Source: Paraescarpia echinospica (lineage: Eukaryota > Annelida > Polychaeta > Sabellida > Siboglinidae). Taken from it: a stretch of 64,000 nt of DNA. A model generated the notes under the pieces. It searched no databases and was not told the DNA's origin. It worked only from the letters and a program-made list of their open reading frames with translations. The stretch covers positions 69,355,946-69,419,945 of the forward strand of contig CM034534.1 in NCBI GenBank assembly GCA_020002185.1, read 5' to 3'. Each line of letters starts with the position of its first letter. Position 1 is the stretch's first letter. Below are positions 39,117 through 50,755 of this stretch, one piece after another. A program made the position numbers and the translations under genes.

Positions 39117-40422
39117 CCGCTAATGTGGTCACCTCACTGTTCAGGTAACATTGGCCCAGCTAATATGGTCACCTCACTGTTCAGGTAACATTGGCCCAGC
39201 TAATGTGGTCACCTCACTGTTCAGGTAACATTGGCCCAGCTAATGTGGTCACCTCACTGTTCAGGTAACATTGACCCAGCTAATGTGGTCACCTCACTGT
39301 TCAGGTAACACTGGTCCAGCTAATGTAGTCACCTCACTGTTCAGGTAACATTGGCCCAGCTAATGTGGTCACCTCACTGTTCAGGTAACATTGACCCAGC
39401 TAATGTGGTCACCTCACTGTTCAGGTAACACTGGTCCAGCTAATGTAGTCACCTCACTGTTCAGGTAACATTGGCCCAGCTAATGTGGTCACCTCACTGT
39501 CCAGGTAACATTGGCCCACTAATGTGGTCACCCAGCTAATGTAATGTGGTCACCTCACTGTTCAGGTAACATTGGCCCAGCTAATGTGGTCACCTCACTG
39601 TTCAGGTAACATTGACCCAGCTAATGTGGTCACCTCACTGTTCAGGTAACACTGGTCCAGCTAATGTAGTCACCTCACTGTTCAGGTAACATTGGCCCAG
39701 CTAATGTGGTCACCTCACTGTCCAGGTAACATTGGCCCAGCTAATGTGGTCACCTCACTGTTCAGGTAACATTGGCCCAGCTAATGTGGTCACCTCACTG
39801 TTCAGGTAACATTGGCCCAGCTAATGTGGTCACCTCACTGTTCAGGTAACATTGGCCCAGCTAATGTGGTCACCTCACTGTTCAGGTAACATTGGCCCAG
39901 CTAATATGGTCACCTCACTGTTCAGGTAACATTGGCCCAGCTAATGTGGTCACCTCACTGTTCAGGTAACATTGGCCCAGCTAATGTGGTCACCTCACTG
40001 TTCAGGTAACATTGGCCCAGCTAATGTGGTCACCTCACTGTTCAGGTAACGTTGGCCCAGCTAATGTGGTCACCTCACTGTTCAGGTAACGTTGGCCCAG
40101 CTAATGTGGTCACCTCACTGTTCAGGTAACACTGGTCCAGCTAATGTAGTCACCTCACTGTTCAGGTAACATTGGCCCAGCTAATGTGGTCACCTCACTG
40201 TCCAGGTAACATTCGCCCAGCTAATGTGGTCACCTCACTGTTCAGATAACATTGGCCCAGCTAATGTGGTCACCTCACTGTTCAGGTAACATTGGCCCAG
40301 CTAATGTGGTCACCTCACTGTTTAGGTAACACTGGTCCAGCTAATGTGGTCACCTCACTGTTCAGGTAACATTGGCCCAGCTAATGTGGTCACCTCACTG
40401 TTCAGGTAACATTGGCCCAGTC
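39117..40422. repeat. 40-bp satellite, about 33 copies
   Basis: Unit CAGCTAATGTGGTCACCTCA, CTGTTCAGGTAACATTGGCC; period 40. Variant copies with ACTGGTCCAGCTAATGTAGT recur at regular multiples, showing a higher-order pattern. Every unit contains CAGGTAAC, a sequence that resembles a splice donor. Confidence 0.95.
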
Positions 40423-40852
40423 TTAAGGGGGACGGACCTTAATGGTGAGATGAGACTCAACTGTATAAAACTAAATGAAAATGTAGTAAATGAAATTTCC
40501 CGTACATACATATAGCTGTACATACATATAGCTGTACATTAGTGTAATATTGTCACAACTATTTATTTTCTAAAAATGCCATGTGGTTTATATACAAGTT
40601 TGCGTTTCACTGAGCAGTTACACATGTTCAGTCAGCGTTATGCTGGATCTGTTCTACTATGTAAACTTGGGAGTGATTACTTTAGTTTCATGTTCCATGC
40701 AAACACCTGGCACTTGATGTCAGTGGGCTTACCCTAGCTCCATGTCTGGCTTGTAAGGGTCTTGTTATTGAATGCTTGGCTAGATCATAGACAGATAATG
40801 ATTACATGGGTAGCCAACTCTCAGTGATGCTTGACTGTGAAGGTGTGACCAG

Positions 40853-40912
40853 GTGGGGCTTGGTAGAACAGTAGTTAGAACATCATACTCTCAACGAGAG
40901 GATCCTAGAAAT
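40853..40912 (+). mobile_element. tRNA-derived SINE head fragment
   Basis: CAGTAGTTAGAACATCATAC then TCTCAACGAGAGGATCC resembles the box A to anticodon-arm region of the SINE head seen at 1464-1786 and 42503-42829. Similarity stops before box B. Confidence 0.5.
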
Positions 40913-41344
40913 ACTCTTTAGTACTTGCAGTGGAATTGATGGATACAGCAATTTATTTGGAGTGATGAATGACTAACAGTTATTAGGGAAAGTGGTTTTT
41001 GTATAATGTAGCAGTAACATAGGGTGGCTCCAATGACAGTGACAAATATTGATATTGGTAGGCATTTCCCTGCACCATTTGAGTGAGTTGACAATTACTC
41101 TTAGGTTTGCAATTTTAAATATATATTTTTAAGATTTTTATTTAGTGATTGTTTTCGTTTTATTACAGAATTATTTTGTGTCATGGCAACTTAGATTCTG
41201 GATTTTTTCTCTTATTTGGAAAAATTAATGTTTTCTTATTCCTGATCCTGATTTGCTTTGTCTCAGTTTGCCAAGATTTATCAATTAATACCTGGCTATC
41301 AATAGATAGTGGTGTGTGAATAAAATTAATGATAATTTTTCCCA

Positions 41345-41563
41345 ACAATTGCAGCATGGCTGAATGCTTCTCAGCTTTGTCAAATCAGCAATGGGATGAA
41401 CAAGTCTGCTAGGATGACGTTTGTAGCCCTTTGAACTGTCCTAAGAACTGGCTACATAGAAACTTAACTCTAGTTTCTGACATAATTATTTCTTGATGTA
41501 TCATACTTTATGTATTGTTCTTATGTTGGAAAAATAAACACTATTATTATTATTATTATTCTG
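41345..41563 (+). mobile_element. SINE 3' body fragment ending in an ATT repeat
   Basis: TTGCAGCATGGCTGAATGCT matches the shared SINE core. The segment ends in an ATT trinucleotide run at about 41540-41563, a typical retroposon-type tail. Middle portion is diverged. Confidence 0.45.
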
Positions 41564-42502
41564 ATGTGGGGTGTGTATTAGGGCGATTTACACTTGACTT
41601 GCAGTGTGCTATGTGTTACATAAATCATGCACTTCTTTTGTATTAATTACATTTCACTTACATTTAATTATCTGCTATTGGAAGTAAAGTAACCAGAATC
41701 ACCACTCTGACATACACACAAAGTAAACACAGGAATGTGTGATAGGGCAATGTGTTATTTATGGCTATTTCTCACTGGTATCTTCTCTACTACCAACGGT
41801 GGCCTTTGGTATTTCTCCCTGGGTATGTTCATCTCTCCCCCAGTCCTTCATGAGGCTTGGGACAGGAAGGCCAGAGGTGGCAGGAGCTTAGTAACATTTG
41901 GTTTGGTGGCATTCAAAGGGCTCAGGGGAGGTTGACAGGGCAGTGATTGAAGGGGTTCAATGACAGAGCAGTGATTGAAGGGGTATGCTGGAATGGTGCA
42001 TTTTCAGACAACACATTCTTAATGTGTTAACAAGACCATTTAGTCAGTGCAGCTATTTAACAATTGGTTAATTTATTTAATATAAATGTTAATGAAAATA
42101 TAAGTTGTCAGTGCAGTGATTGGCTGAAGCTAGATATCATGTATCTAATAACTAACAAAATTGTCTTTAAATCAGTCGTTGAAAATTCTGATTGTACTGT
42201 ACCCATTTATGTTAATTAATCATTATGACGTAACTCCATTAATTAATTACCCACCTATTGTTGTATTTATTAAATATATTTTGAAAATATAAGTTAAAAA
42301 GATTCACACGAGTCCATGAGATACCTTTAATTCATGATGAAACAGAAACTGTTGGATCACAGTGTTAAGCCTTGACGTGAGTGGACCAGGCCGGTCATTC
42401 ATCACGGCTGTCAGTGCCTGCAGCTCCTGGTAGGAGCATCTCCAGACCACATGGTCAAACACAGCAGACACTTCACCCTAGGTGCACTAGGGTGATTCTT
42501 CC
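41564..42502. other. Intron 2 DNA without recognised genes
   Basis: No coding homology; includes an 18-base match to the 42-bp satellite at 42485-42502 beside the SINE. Confidence 0.45.
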
Positions 42503-42829
42503 TTGATGCACAATGTCTAGGGCATCATCTCTCAGTCCAGAGAAGCCAGGTTTGAATCATGTGTAGCCAGTCAACTTTGGGCAAGTTCGTTCATTCTAAG
42601 TTGATCCAGTTCACTCAGCTGTATGAATGAGTACTTAGCTGTAGACAATGGTGGATATTTGTGTATGAATAGTCTTCGCACATTAATTGCAGTGTGGCTG
42701 AATGCTTCCCAGAGAAGTCAAGATGGTGTTTGATTGAAAAGGGATGCCAGGGAGTAAAATGTAAAGCGCTTTCAGCAGTCCTGGGGAGTGGATGCTGCGC
42801 TATATAAGAACTTGCCTTTTTATATATTT
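42503..42829 (+). mobile_element. tRNA-derived SINE, copy B, with target duplication
   Basis: Head with box-A-like TGTCTAGGGCATCATC and box B-like GGTTTGAATC (42549-42558). Body with GGGCAAGTTCGTTCATTC, TTAATTGCAGTGTGGCTGAA and AAAGCGCTTTCAGCAGTCCT, ending GCGCTATATAAGAACTTGCC. The left flank GGTGATTCTTCC (ending 42502) and the right flank GGCGATTCTTCC (from 42831) match at 11 of 12 positions, as a target duplication would. Same length as copy A. Confidence 0.8.
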
Positions 42830-42830
42830 A

Positions 42831-44325
42831 TGGCGATTCTTCCCTTATCTCTCCCTGGTTGGTAGTTCAGTAGGGTGATTCTTCCCTCATCTCTTCCTGG
42901 TTGGTAGTTCACTAGGGTGATACTTCCCTCATCTCTCCCTGGTTGGTAGTTCAGTAATAGAGTGATTCTTCCCTCATTTCTTCCTAGTTGGTAGTTCACT
43001 AGAGTGATTCTTCCCTCATTTCTCCCTGGTTGGTAGTTCACTAGGGTGATTCTCCCATCATCTCTCCCTGGTTGGTAGTTCACTAGAGTGATTCTTTCCT
43101 CATCTATCCCTGGTTGGTAGTTCACTAGAGTGATTCTTCCCTCATCTATCCCTGGTTGGTAGTTCACTAGGGTGATTCTTCCCTCATCTATCCCTGGTTG
43201 GTAGTTCACTAGAGTGATTCTTCCCTCATCTATCCCTGGTTGGTAGTTCAATAGAGTTATTCTTTCCTCATCTACCCCTGGTTGGTAGTTCAATAGAGTG
43301 ATTCTTTCCTCATCTATCCCTGGTTGGCAGTTCAATAAAGTGATTCTTCCCTCATCTCTCCCTGGTTGGTAGTTCAATGGAGTGATTCTTTGATCATCTT
43401 TCCCTGGTTGGTAGTTCACTAGGGTGATTCTCCCATCATCTTTCCCTGGTTGGTAGTTCACTAGGGTGATTCTTCCCTCATCTATCCCTGGTTGGTAGTT
43501 CACTAGGGTGATTCTTCCCTCATCTATCCCTGGTTGGTAGTTCACTAGAGTGATTCTTCCCTCATCTATCCCTGGTTGGTAGTTCAATAGAGTTATTCTT
43601 TCCTCATCTACCCCTGGTTGGTAGTTCAATAGAGTGATTCTTTCCTCATCTATCCCTGGTTGGTAGTTCAATAAAGTGATTCTTCCCTCATCTCTCCCTG
43701 GTTGGTAGTTCACTAGGATGATTCTTCCCTCATCTCTCCCAGGTTGGTAGTTCACTAGGATGATTCTTCCCTCATCTATCCCTGGTTGGTAGTTCAATAG
43801 AGTGATTCTTTCCTCATTTACCCCTGGTTGGTAGTTCAGTAGAGTGATTCTTTCCTCATCTATCCCTGGTTCGTAGTTCAATAGAGTGATTCTTTCCTCA
43901 TCTAACCCTGGTTGGTAGGTCACTAGAGTGATTCTTTGATCATCTTTCCCTGGTTGGTAGTTCACTAGGGTGATTCTTCCCTCATCTATCCCTGGTTGGT
44001 AGTTCATTATGATGATTCTTCCCTCATCTCTCCCTGGTTGGTAGTTCACTAGAGTGATTCTTTGATCATCTATCCCTGGTTGGTAGTTCAATAAAGTGAT
44101 TCTTCCCTCATCTGCCCTGGTTGGTAGTTCATTATGATGATTCTTTCCTCATCTATCCCTGGTTGGTAGTTCACTAGAGTTATTTTTCTCTCATCTATCC
44201 CTGGTTGGTAGTTCACAAGATTGATTCTTCAATCATCTTTCCCTGGTTGGTAGTTCACTGGGGTGATTCTTCCCTCATTTCTCCCTGGTTGGTAGCCCAG
44301 AGCACTAAGGTGATTTTCCCATCAT
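42831..44325. repeat. 42-bp satellite, about 35 copies
   Basis: Unit TTCTTCCCTCATCTATCCCT, GGTTGGTAGTTCACTAGGGT, GA; period 42, a multiple of three. On the - strand it reads as a 14-residue repeat (NYQPGIDEGRITLV type) over 423 codons, which I do not consider a gene. Variants (CTAGGG, AATAGA; CTCAT, GATCAT) recur in blocks, for example 43080-43400 and 43480-43720. Confidence 0.95.
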
Positions 44326-44468
44326 CATATTATGCCCATTTTGCAATGGAGTACACTTAGGTATTTTTCCCTCCAGGGTTATTATATGGAATGTTCTCCA
44401 AGTGCCTGGGGATGTCTTTATATCGCAGTATCAGGTCACAGAGATATTATATTTTATAGTTCACTGCA

Positions 44469-45417
44469 CAGGCCTGGAAGTTAACATTCTGAGCTAGGAA
44501 CGGTGCGCTCATAAAGTGAAATATTTTGGAGCAAAATATATTTTTAGGAGCACATATGCATTGACTAGCCTAATTAAAATGTAAAACTATACAAATCATG
44601 GCATTTTATTGAACACAATTTTATCCCAAATTATCAACACTACATACAGCGTTCTGAATTATCATCTTTGCTACTACACAGAAAATTTTGTTTGTCACAA
44701 ATTCCACATACAGTTATGTAATTGGACCTAGCCATGCATGCTACCCGCTAATTATTTTGATATTTATAACTACAACAAAGTTATTAAGCAATTGAATGCA
44801 TTTACATTACATGTATCTCCATACAGTCTTAACACAAGGAACGTTATCCCCTATATATTCTGACAGGCAATAGATTGAATTTTGCTTAGGCACACACTAT
44901 TTCAGTTTAAACTGCAAACAAACAAAAAACAGCTAGTTGGTTAGGAGTTTCCCCTTTCTGCTGGTTGCCCAAATCACCAAGTGATACAAGGATGGACAGT
45001 ACAAGGGTGGACAGTACAAGGGTGGACAGTACAAAGGTGGACAGTAAAGGGTGGACAGTAAAGGGTGGACAGTACAAGGGTGGACAGTAAAGGGTGGACA
45101 GAACAAGGGTGCCTGCATAGGACTATGAACTCATAGCAAAAAAATAATCAGTCACTTGCTACAATTGATCAATATTTGCTACTATAGGGGGTAAGCAGGG
45201 GCAGAGAAAGGGGTTAAAATGTCATCATTCACAATTTGTCTGATGGCTAATATCTTTTAATATATCAACACAAGGGCCCAAATGGTCAGTGGCCTGTCAG
45301 GACAGTAATTAATGGACAACAGTCTAAGTTGCACATTGCCACTAAAGCAATTTATCTAGTTGCACGCCTAATATTATACTGGCAAATGCAACTAGGTAGT
45401 TGCAACTTGGAGCCCTG
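44469..45417. mobile_element. Candidate hAT-type non-autonomous element (~950 bp)
   Basis: Ends CAGGCCTGGAAGTT on the left; the right end, inverted, reads CAGGGCTCCAAGTT, a hAT-like terminus. Flanking octamers TCACTGCA and CCGGTGCA share 5 of 8 bases, so the target duplication is weak. No coding motif. A 15-bp tandem array lies inside. Confidence 0.45.
44990..45112. repeat. 15-bp tandem repeat, about 8 copies
   Basis: Unit GGTGGACAGTACAAG, with shorter GGTGGACAGTAAAG copies. Confidence 0.9.
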
Positions 45418-45425
45418 CCGGTGCA

Positions 45426-45996
45426 CGGTGCCTGGATACTTAAGCATTTGTGCATGCATAAAAATCCATATTTTCAATAGTTGACACTATCTTGTAAAAT
45501 CTGGCAAAATGGTCTGTATCAAGTTTCTTTTATGCTTAGTTTTAAATAAAATCTTTTTGGTCATCCACATATAAGTTTCCTTCTGTTGGTCCAGTATTGT
45601 GCAGTGTGATAGAACTGTTTTTACCATGTTTTTTTATTACACTGGACTTCTGATTTGACTGTTACCTGGGCAATGAGTGTTATAAAATTATAGTCTATGA
45701 AGGTATTTTGTACGTTTCATGTCATTGTGGCTACAGGCCTGTACATGTACAACAGAAACTGTTCAGTGTGATTGCCACTGAGCAACCAAATTCTGAGAGC
45801 ACTTTTCACGTGAATTATATTGTTTTATTAAACGCAATACATAATACATGTAAATAATGAACATTTTGTGACCAAATTCAATGATACAACCTATTGTAAA
45901 TGTGTGCCAGTTCTACACCTGGTCTTGCAGGACGTCAGCTGTACAGCGGTTTACCAGGTGAGTCTATGACATTTACTGTAGTGTTGTGTGTTGCAG
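45426..45996. other. 3' end of intron 2 without recognised features
   Basis: No repeat ends or coding motif seen; ends in the exon 3 acceptor. Confidence 0.5.
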
Positions 45997-46112
45997 GTGA
46001 CCACCGAACACAGACGACAGTAGGTCTGTGGGTGCTATCTGGTGTCATCTCCTTCATGCTCATAGAGAAGATCTTCCCAGACAGAGATACAGAAACTGAA
46101 GACACGACACAG
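45997..46112 (+). CDS. SLC39A13: ZIP13-like exon 3: TM3 and start of cytosolic loop
   Basis: Acceptor TTGCAG ending at 45996; donor CAG|GTACAG at 46113. Completes Gly152 and encodes residues 153-190. Residues 160-177 (VGLWVLSGVISFMLIEKI) are TM3, followed by an acidic segment rich in D, E and T that begins the cytosolic loop. The open frame runs past the donor to a stop at 46158, so a retained intron would add about 15 residues and terminate. Confidence 0.92.
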
Positions 46113-46152
46113 GTACAGCCTCAGTCTCATGACTGTCAAGACAAACGTGATT

Positions 46153-46225
46153 ACCTCTGAGCTTTGTTTCCGAGGATTTAGGCGCAAAAGAAGTTACCTT
46201 ATTATTATTATAATGACTATCTATT
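46153..46225 (-). repeat. Dispersed interspersed repeat, copy 3
   Basis: On the - strand an AAT run is followed by GGTAACTTCTTTTGCGCCTA, AATCCTCGGAAACAAAGCTC and AGAGG, matching the start of the repeat at 212-640. Confidence 0.6.
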
Positions 46226-46940
46226 TTGACACGTTGTCTAGAAATCGACAAATATAATTTTTCTCTACCGAATGTTTTCAGGCAGATATTTTATTTTTAT
46301 GTCTGAATATCTATATACAGTCCGTAAGCATATGTATCTGGAGAATATATATTTTGGACACCCAAAAATAATTCTCAGTTTGAAATGACTATGTAATGAA
46401 ATTTGGAAACTGTATTTTTGGACACCAAAAAATAATTTGTTTTGTACTGTTTGTCGTCTGGCAGCAGATACACTGTAGTTTAATTATTTTTAGGTGCCCG
46501 AATACAAACAGTCACTCCTGTATTAGGCCAATTTACATAGAGATTTTTGAAAGTTTATTCCTCTTTGTTTGTAAAAGTGAAAATAATGTTTAAAATATAC
46601 CCGGTTTTTATTTTAAGAGGCCGTCACGTCAGGCATATATGATTGTGAGGCGGTATTGGTAAGGTTAATAATTATTAGTTATTTCAATTGATCAGGCGTT
46701 ATATAAGTACTTTTATTATTATACTATTTGTGGGTTTCTTAAAGGAAATAAAAACAAGGCATTAGCTAAAATCCGTTTTCCATGTGTACAGAAAGTTTAA
46801 TATTGCATGTAACATTCGAGAACATTAAAACAAATACAGAAAGATACATTTGTAGCATAAATTCGATTTTAAACCTGTCTGTGTAGCGATTCCCGCGGAA
46901 AATAAAAATTTTATGAGCTAGGCGATCATGTGGTATCTTA
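46226..46940. other. Intron 3 DNA without recognised genes
   Basis: Contains two similar segments around 46345-46440 (TTTGGACACC then AAAAATAATT), a minor local duplication. Nothing else recognised. Confidence 0.4.
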
Positions 46941-47288
46941 ACGTCACACATGACTCACACTCGCAGCAGGCCGACCCTTTCTATGCATTCAGAGCATGTT
47001 TACATGGATAATGTTGGGGTCGAAACGAGCGTCAGAATGAGTTGTTATGCAATAATCCGATTTAATACAAACACTAGTCATCATAGAGGAACAAGCAGTT
47101 ATCTTACGGTTTTCAGTTTTGCAACCAACGGGAGATAATGTACACCAATATACATACATAGCAAACATATATCGTATCCAGCTACAGAAAGTAACGTGTA
47201 AAATCTTATAATATCACTAGAATATCGATGTATGAAGGAGGAGTTGTACAATTTATCATAACAATTGAAATCAGTCAGCGAATTTCTG

Positions 47289-47375
47289 CCGGCCGTGATA
47301 GCTCAGTTGGTAAACGCGTTGATTCATTGGCACTCGTTTTACAATCGGGCGACGCCGGTTCAATCCTGACAGCAT
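47289..47375 (+). repeat. tRNA-like segment in left arm of the palindrome
   Basis: Box A TAGCTCAGTTGG at 47299-47310 and box B GGTTCAATCC at 47357-47366 match RNA polymerase III internal promoter consensus. The spacing (58 bases start to start) is longer than in a normal short-variable-arm tRNA and the T stem does not pair well. I call it tRNA-derived, not a working tRNA. Confidence 0.7.
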
Positions 47376-47848
47376 GCAAACTATTGATTTTCTTTACACT
47401 TTTTTTTTAAATGTTTTCACGAAGTAATATAAACCAAATCATTTAGTATACTATGATGCACGGTTTGTAAATATTGTTTTATTTTTGTAGTAATTATTTA
47501 TTCGCCACAAAAATGAAAATATGGTCATTATATATAACGATGTTTCTAAATTGTATTTATCCAGACAGATCACAATATTTTTCACATATATAATTACAAT
47601 ATATTACTGTACAATATATTTACAATTAATAAATTATATATCCATTACATTATATTTGTTTGGATAAATAAAATTTAGAAACATCGTTATATAATGACCA
47701 TATTTTTATTTTTGTGGCAAATAAATAATTACTACAAAAATAAAAATTATTTACAAACAGTGCATCATACTATATACTAAATGATTTGGTTTATATTACT
47801 TCGTGAAAACATAAACAAAAAAAGTGTAAAGAAAATCAATAGTTTGCA

Positions 47849-47936
47849 TGCTGTCAGGATTGAACCGGCGTCGCCCGACTGTAAAAATAAACGACAAGTA
47901 ACCAACGCGCCTACCCACTGAGCTATCGGGACCAGT
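47849..47936 (-). repeat. tRNA-like segment in right arm of the palindrome
   Basis: The inverse copy has box A TAGCTCAGTGGG (complement of 47914-47925) and box B GGTTCAATCC (complement of 47857-47866). Its head reads CCCGATAGCTCAGTGGGTAG, closer to a canonical tRNA than the left copy. Confidence 0.7.
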
Positions 47937-48376
47937 GGAAACTCTCTAACTGATTTAAGTTGTTATGGTAAATTGTACAACTCCTTCATATATCGATATT
48001 CTAGTGATATTATGAGATTATATACGTTACTTTATGTAGCTGGATACAATATATGTTTGTTATGTATGTCTATTGGTGTACATTATCTCCCGTTGGTTGC
48101 ATTCGATATAATTATTCTGAAAACGAGACCAAGCTCGGCGAAACCTAGTCGACTTGTAGGCCCAATCTCATACGTTGTTTTGAATAAAATTCGATTCATG
48201 TGGAACCGTAAGATAACTGCTTGTTCCTCTATGATGACTAGTGTTTGTATTACGTCGGAATATTGCACAATAACTCATTCTGACGCTCGTTTCGACCCAA
48301 AAGCTATACTTGTAAACATGCTCTGAATGCATGGAAAGGGTCGGCCTGATGCGAGTTTGAGTCATAAGTGACGTCA

Positions 48377-48620
48377 CATCTCGGCATCCCGAAAAGCGCG
48401 CCAAAAATATGCATATTCGAAAATGTCTGGATGTACAGCATAAAATGTGGAATTTCTAATTCATTGAATTTTTTGCTTTTTTTGCTTGGTGGGCGTGGAA
48501 ATAGATGGCAGGATGTAATATAACATGAATTCAAGCAATATATGTTTTTATTCCCTTTAAATAATTTGTGAAAATTACAATTAAAGATGTTGATGTGCAT
48601 GCATCATATTATGACCTCTT
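48377..48620. other. Intron 3 DNA between two inverted repeats
   Basis: Nothing recognised. Confidence 0.4.
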
Positions 48621-48759
48621 AACTTAAATAAGTGATATCTGTCTGAATTTGTTACTGCAGTGTTGTGTTAAGTGTATTTTTATACTGTGTTTTCGCTTCC
48701 ACAAATTTTGAAGAAAAATGCAATAACAAATTCAGATAGATATCACTTATTTAAATGTT
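48621..48759. mobile_element. Small foldback element (139 bp)
   Basis: Arms 48621-48659 and 48719-48759 are inverted copies over about 39-41 bases (landmark AAATAAGTGATATCTGTCTG) with two or three differences and a roughly 59-base loop. Confidence 0.75.
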
Positions 48760-49409
48760 TGACATAATAAATTACACTGTAGCATCCATTAGAAGTGTCA
48801 CCCCTCTAAGTTTAAATTTGACAACCAATAAAGGCCATTGGCACACCACACTCTGTCTGCGTGAGAGTTGTGGACATTGTATAAGACAAAATGCTGCCTA
48901 TCTTCATCTGCAGTGTAGTTTTGAGAGAAATCTACATGCTAAAAGCAGATTATAACCCTGAACGATTTTATGCCAGGAATGCACGCGTCGTTACCATGAC
49001 GATACATTCAGGCGTGGTAACTGTATCTTCATTGATAGGTTGTAATTTCGTGGAATGGCTGACTGTTTTCTACGGGGAACAGAGATGCACGTTTCACAAC
49101 CTGCTGCTTATGGCACTTGGCGATAATAGGTGATTCATCAGCATAGGATTTCATATAAACTTTGGACCAGTTTGCTGAGGTCCTGGATTATATAAACAGT
49201 GCGTCATGCTGTGCAATTTGGTTCATATTAAAACAAGAGATTCTTTGCCATGTTTACATATGATCAATTACCTGTGGAAAGATGATCTGTCAGCTGCATT
49301 TGTCTAAGCTGACTTTATTCATAAGCAGTATTTTCCCGGAAACATAGCCTAGAACTGTGGCATATTTGTGTGGTGGGCGCCACAAAAAGGTAATAATTAA
49401 TTAAAAAGC
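48760..49409. other. Intron 3 DNA without recognised genes
   Basis: No family motif in any frame. Confidence 0.45.
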
Positions 49410-49595
49410 TTAATCCATGGAATATCAGGCACCCGAATATGAGGATATCATAAACCATTTAGCGTGGTCAGCTGAACACAAGGATGTTGTAAACCTTCAA
49501 ATAGGACAGGTCAGGTTACACTGTTACAGTCAGTTCCGGGTGCGACGAACAGGTGCGTATCCAGTTTTCAAGGATCGCTTTAATTGGAGAGTGCC

Positions 49596-49672
<77 letters not shown>

Positions 49673-50080
49673 ATGGAACTTATTATGATATTGTCAACCA
49701 TTTATGCATGATCCATGGAACGTAAGGCTATTGAATACAAGGATATTGTCAACCATAAACTTGATCCATAAATTCTCCAAATATGTGAATAACAGAAACC
49801 ATGAGCATAATCCATACAACTACAACCCCTGAATACAAGAATGGTATAAACCACTTAAGTGGATGGCTGTGACGCTAGCGGCTTTTGAGCCTTAGTGAGA
49901 GCCTCCTGACGTAGACAAACTATTGTAAACATGGGTGTTGCATTGTGTGCTTTTGTTTGTTTATTGTCCAATAAATTGTTTCAATTCCAGTTAAGCATAA
50001 TCCTTAGAACATATAACCCCTGAATAGAAGGATATTGTAAGCCATTTATTGATGGCATCCGTAGGACATAAACCTCCTTT
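49410..50080. repeat. Degenerate repeat of a ~50-bp motif, split by a GA tract
   Basis: Motifs like AATCCATGGAA, then CCCTGAATACAAGGATATTG and TAAACCATTTA occur around 49413, 49704, 49730, 49815 and 50000 with decreasing order. They look like remnants of an old satellite. Confidence 0.5.
49599..49668. repeat. GA dinucleotide tract, about 35 units
   Basis: Uninterrupted AG run following GTGCCCGG. Confidence 0.97.
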
Positions 50081-50755
50081 TTAATGAGTCTACTGGTGCA
50101 CTAACAAACACTTCCAGAACACATCCTTTGGTAACCGATAATCCCAGATTTCCCCGCAAGCCCGCCCAGTCTTGCCTCGAGCCACACACCCAGCATTTAT
50201 TATCCCACACTTCCCTCTTTTTACACCCTACCTTCTCCTTGCCTTGCTGGGGAGTTGAGAGGTGTGATTGCTGGTGCTGACAGCCTCTACTTCCATATAG
50301 GTCATGTTACATGGGCCAAGGCTGTAACATTTCAGTAACATCTTCATTGGCTGAACACTACATCTTTGACTGACCACCCCCATCACATAGGAGTGTCTGA
50401 TAACCATCAGGGACTTGTAGGAACTGCATTGTTACATACGCAGTGCATAGTACTTTAATGGTTGTGTAATTATAGTTACTAATACATTAACAATAGTTTG
50501 ACAAAGCTTAACAATAATTTTTAAATAAATTACTTTTTTTTAATTAAAGTTGCATTGTCACAGTTGTATATATGATGTATTGTATAATGCATAATAACAT
50601 TGTTATGTAATATCAGTGTAATTATAGTTAATAATAGTTTTTAAAAATTTGAAAAGTATATATATATATGGCAGGAAAATATTGAATTAATTAGTAGATG
50701 GATAAATAATTTTTAATTGTTGAATACTAATATATGGTTGTCCATGGCTGTTTTA

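Larger units (their letters stand above)
46941..48376. mobile_element. 1.4-kb palindromic element with tRNA-like arms
   Basis: Left arm from about 46941 to 47570 and right arm about 47662 to 48376 are inverted copies with scattered substitutions and indels. Shared landmarks are AGGCCGACCCTTTC near the tips, ACTAGTCATCATAGAGGAAC, CCAACGGGAGATAATGTACA, the tRNA-like segment, and ACATCGTTATATAATGACCA near the centre. The AT-rich loop is about 90 bases. No coding sequence; outer boundaries are approximate. Confidence 0.85.

Noticed and set aside
39117..40422. CRISPR-like 40-bp regular repeats
   Set aside because: Units are contiguous and nearly identical with no spacers; it is a minisatellite.
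42820..44091. 423-codon - strand ORF of 14-residue NYQPG repeats
   Set aside because: A 42-bp satellite with period a multiple of three. No signal peptide, no unique domain, no codon-position bias in variants that I can see, and the frame ends in the flanking SINE.
47289..47375. Functional tRNA gene
   Set aside because: Boxes A and B match, but the T stem pairs poorly, the spacing is too long for a standard tRNA and no clean acceptor stem is visible; better described as tRNA-derived repeat.
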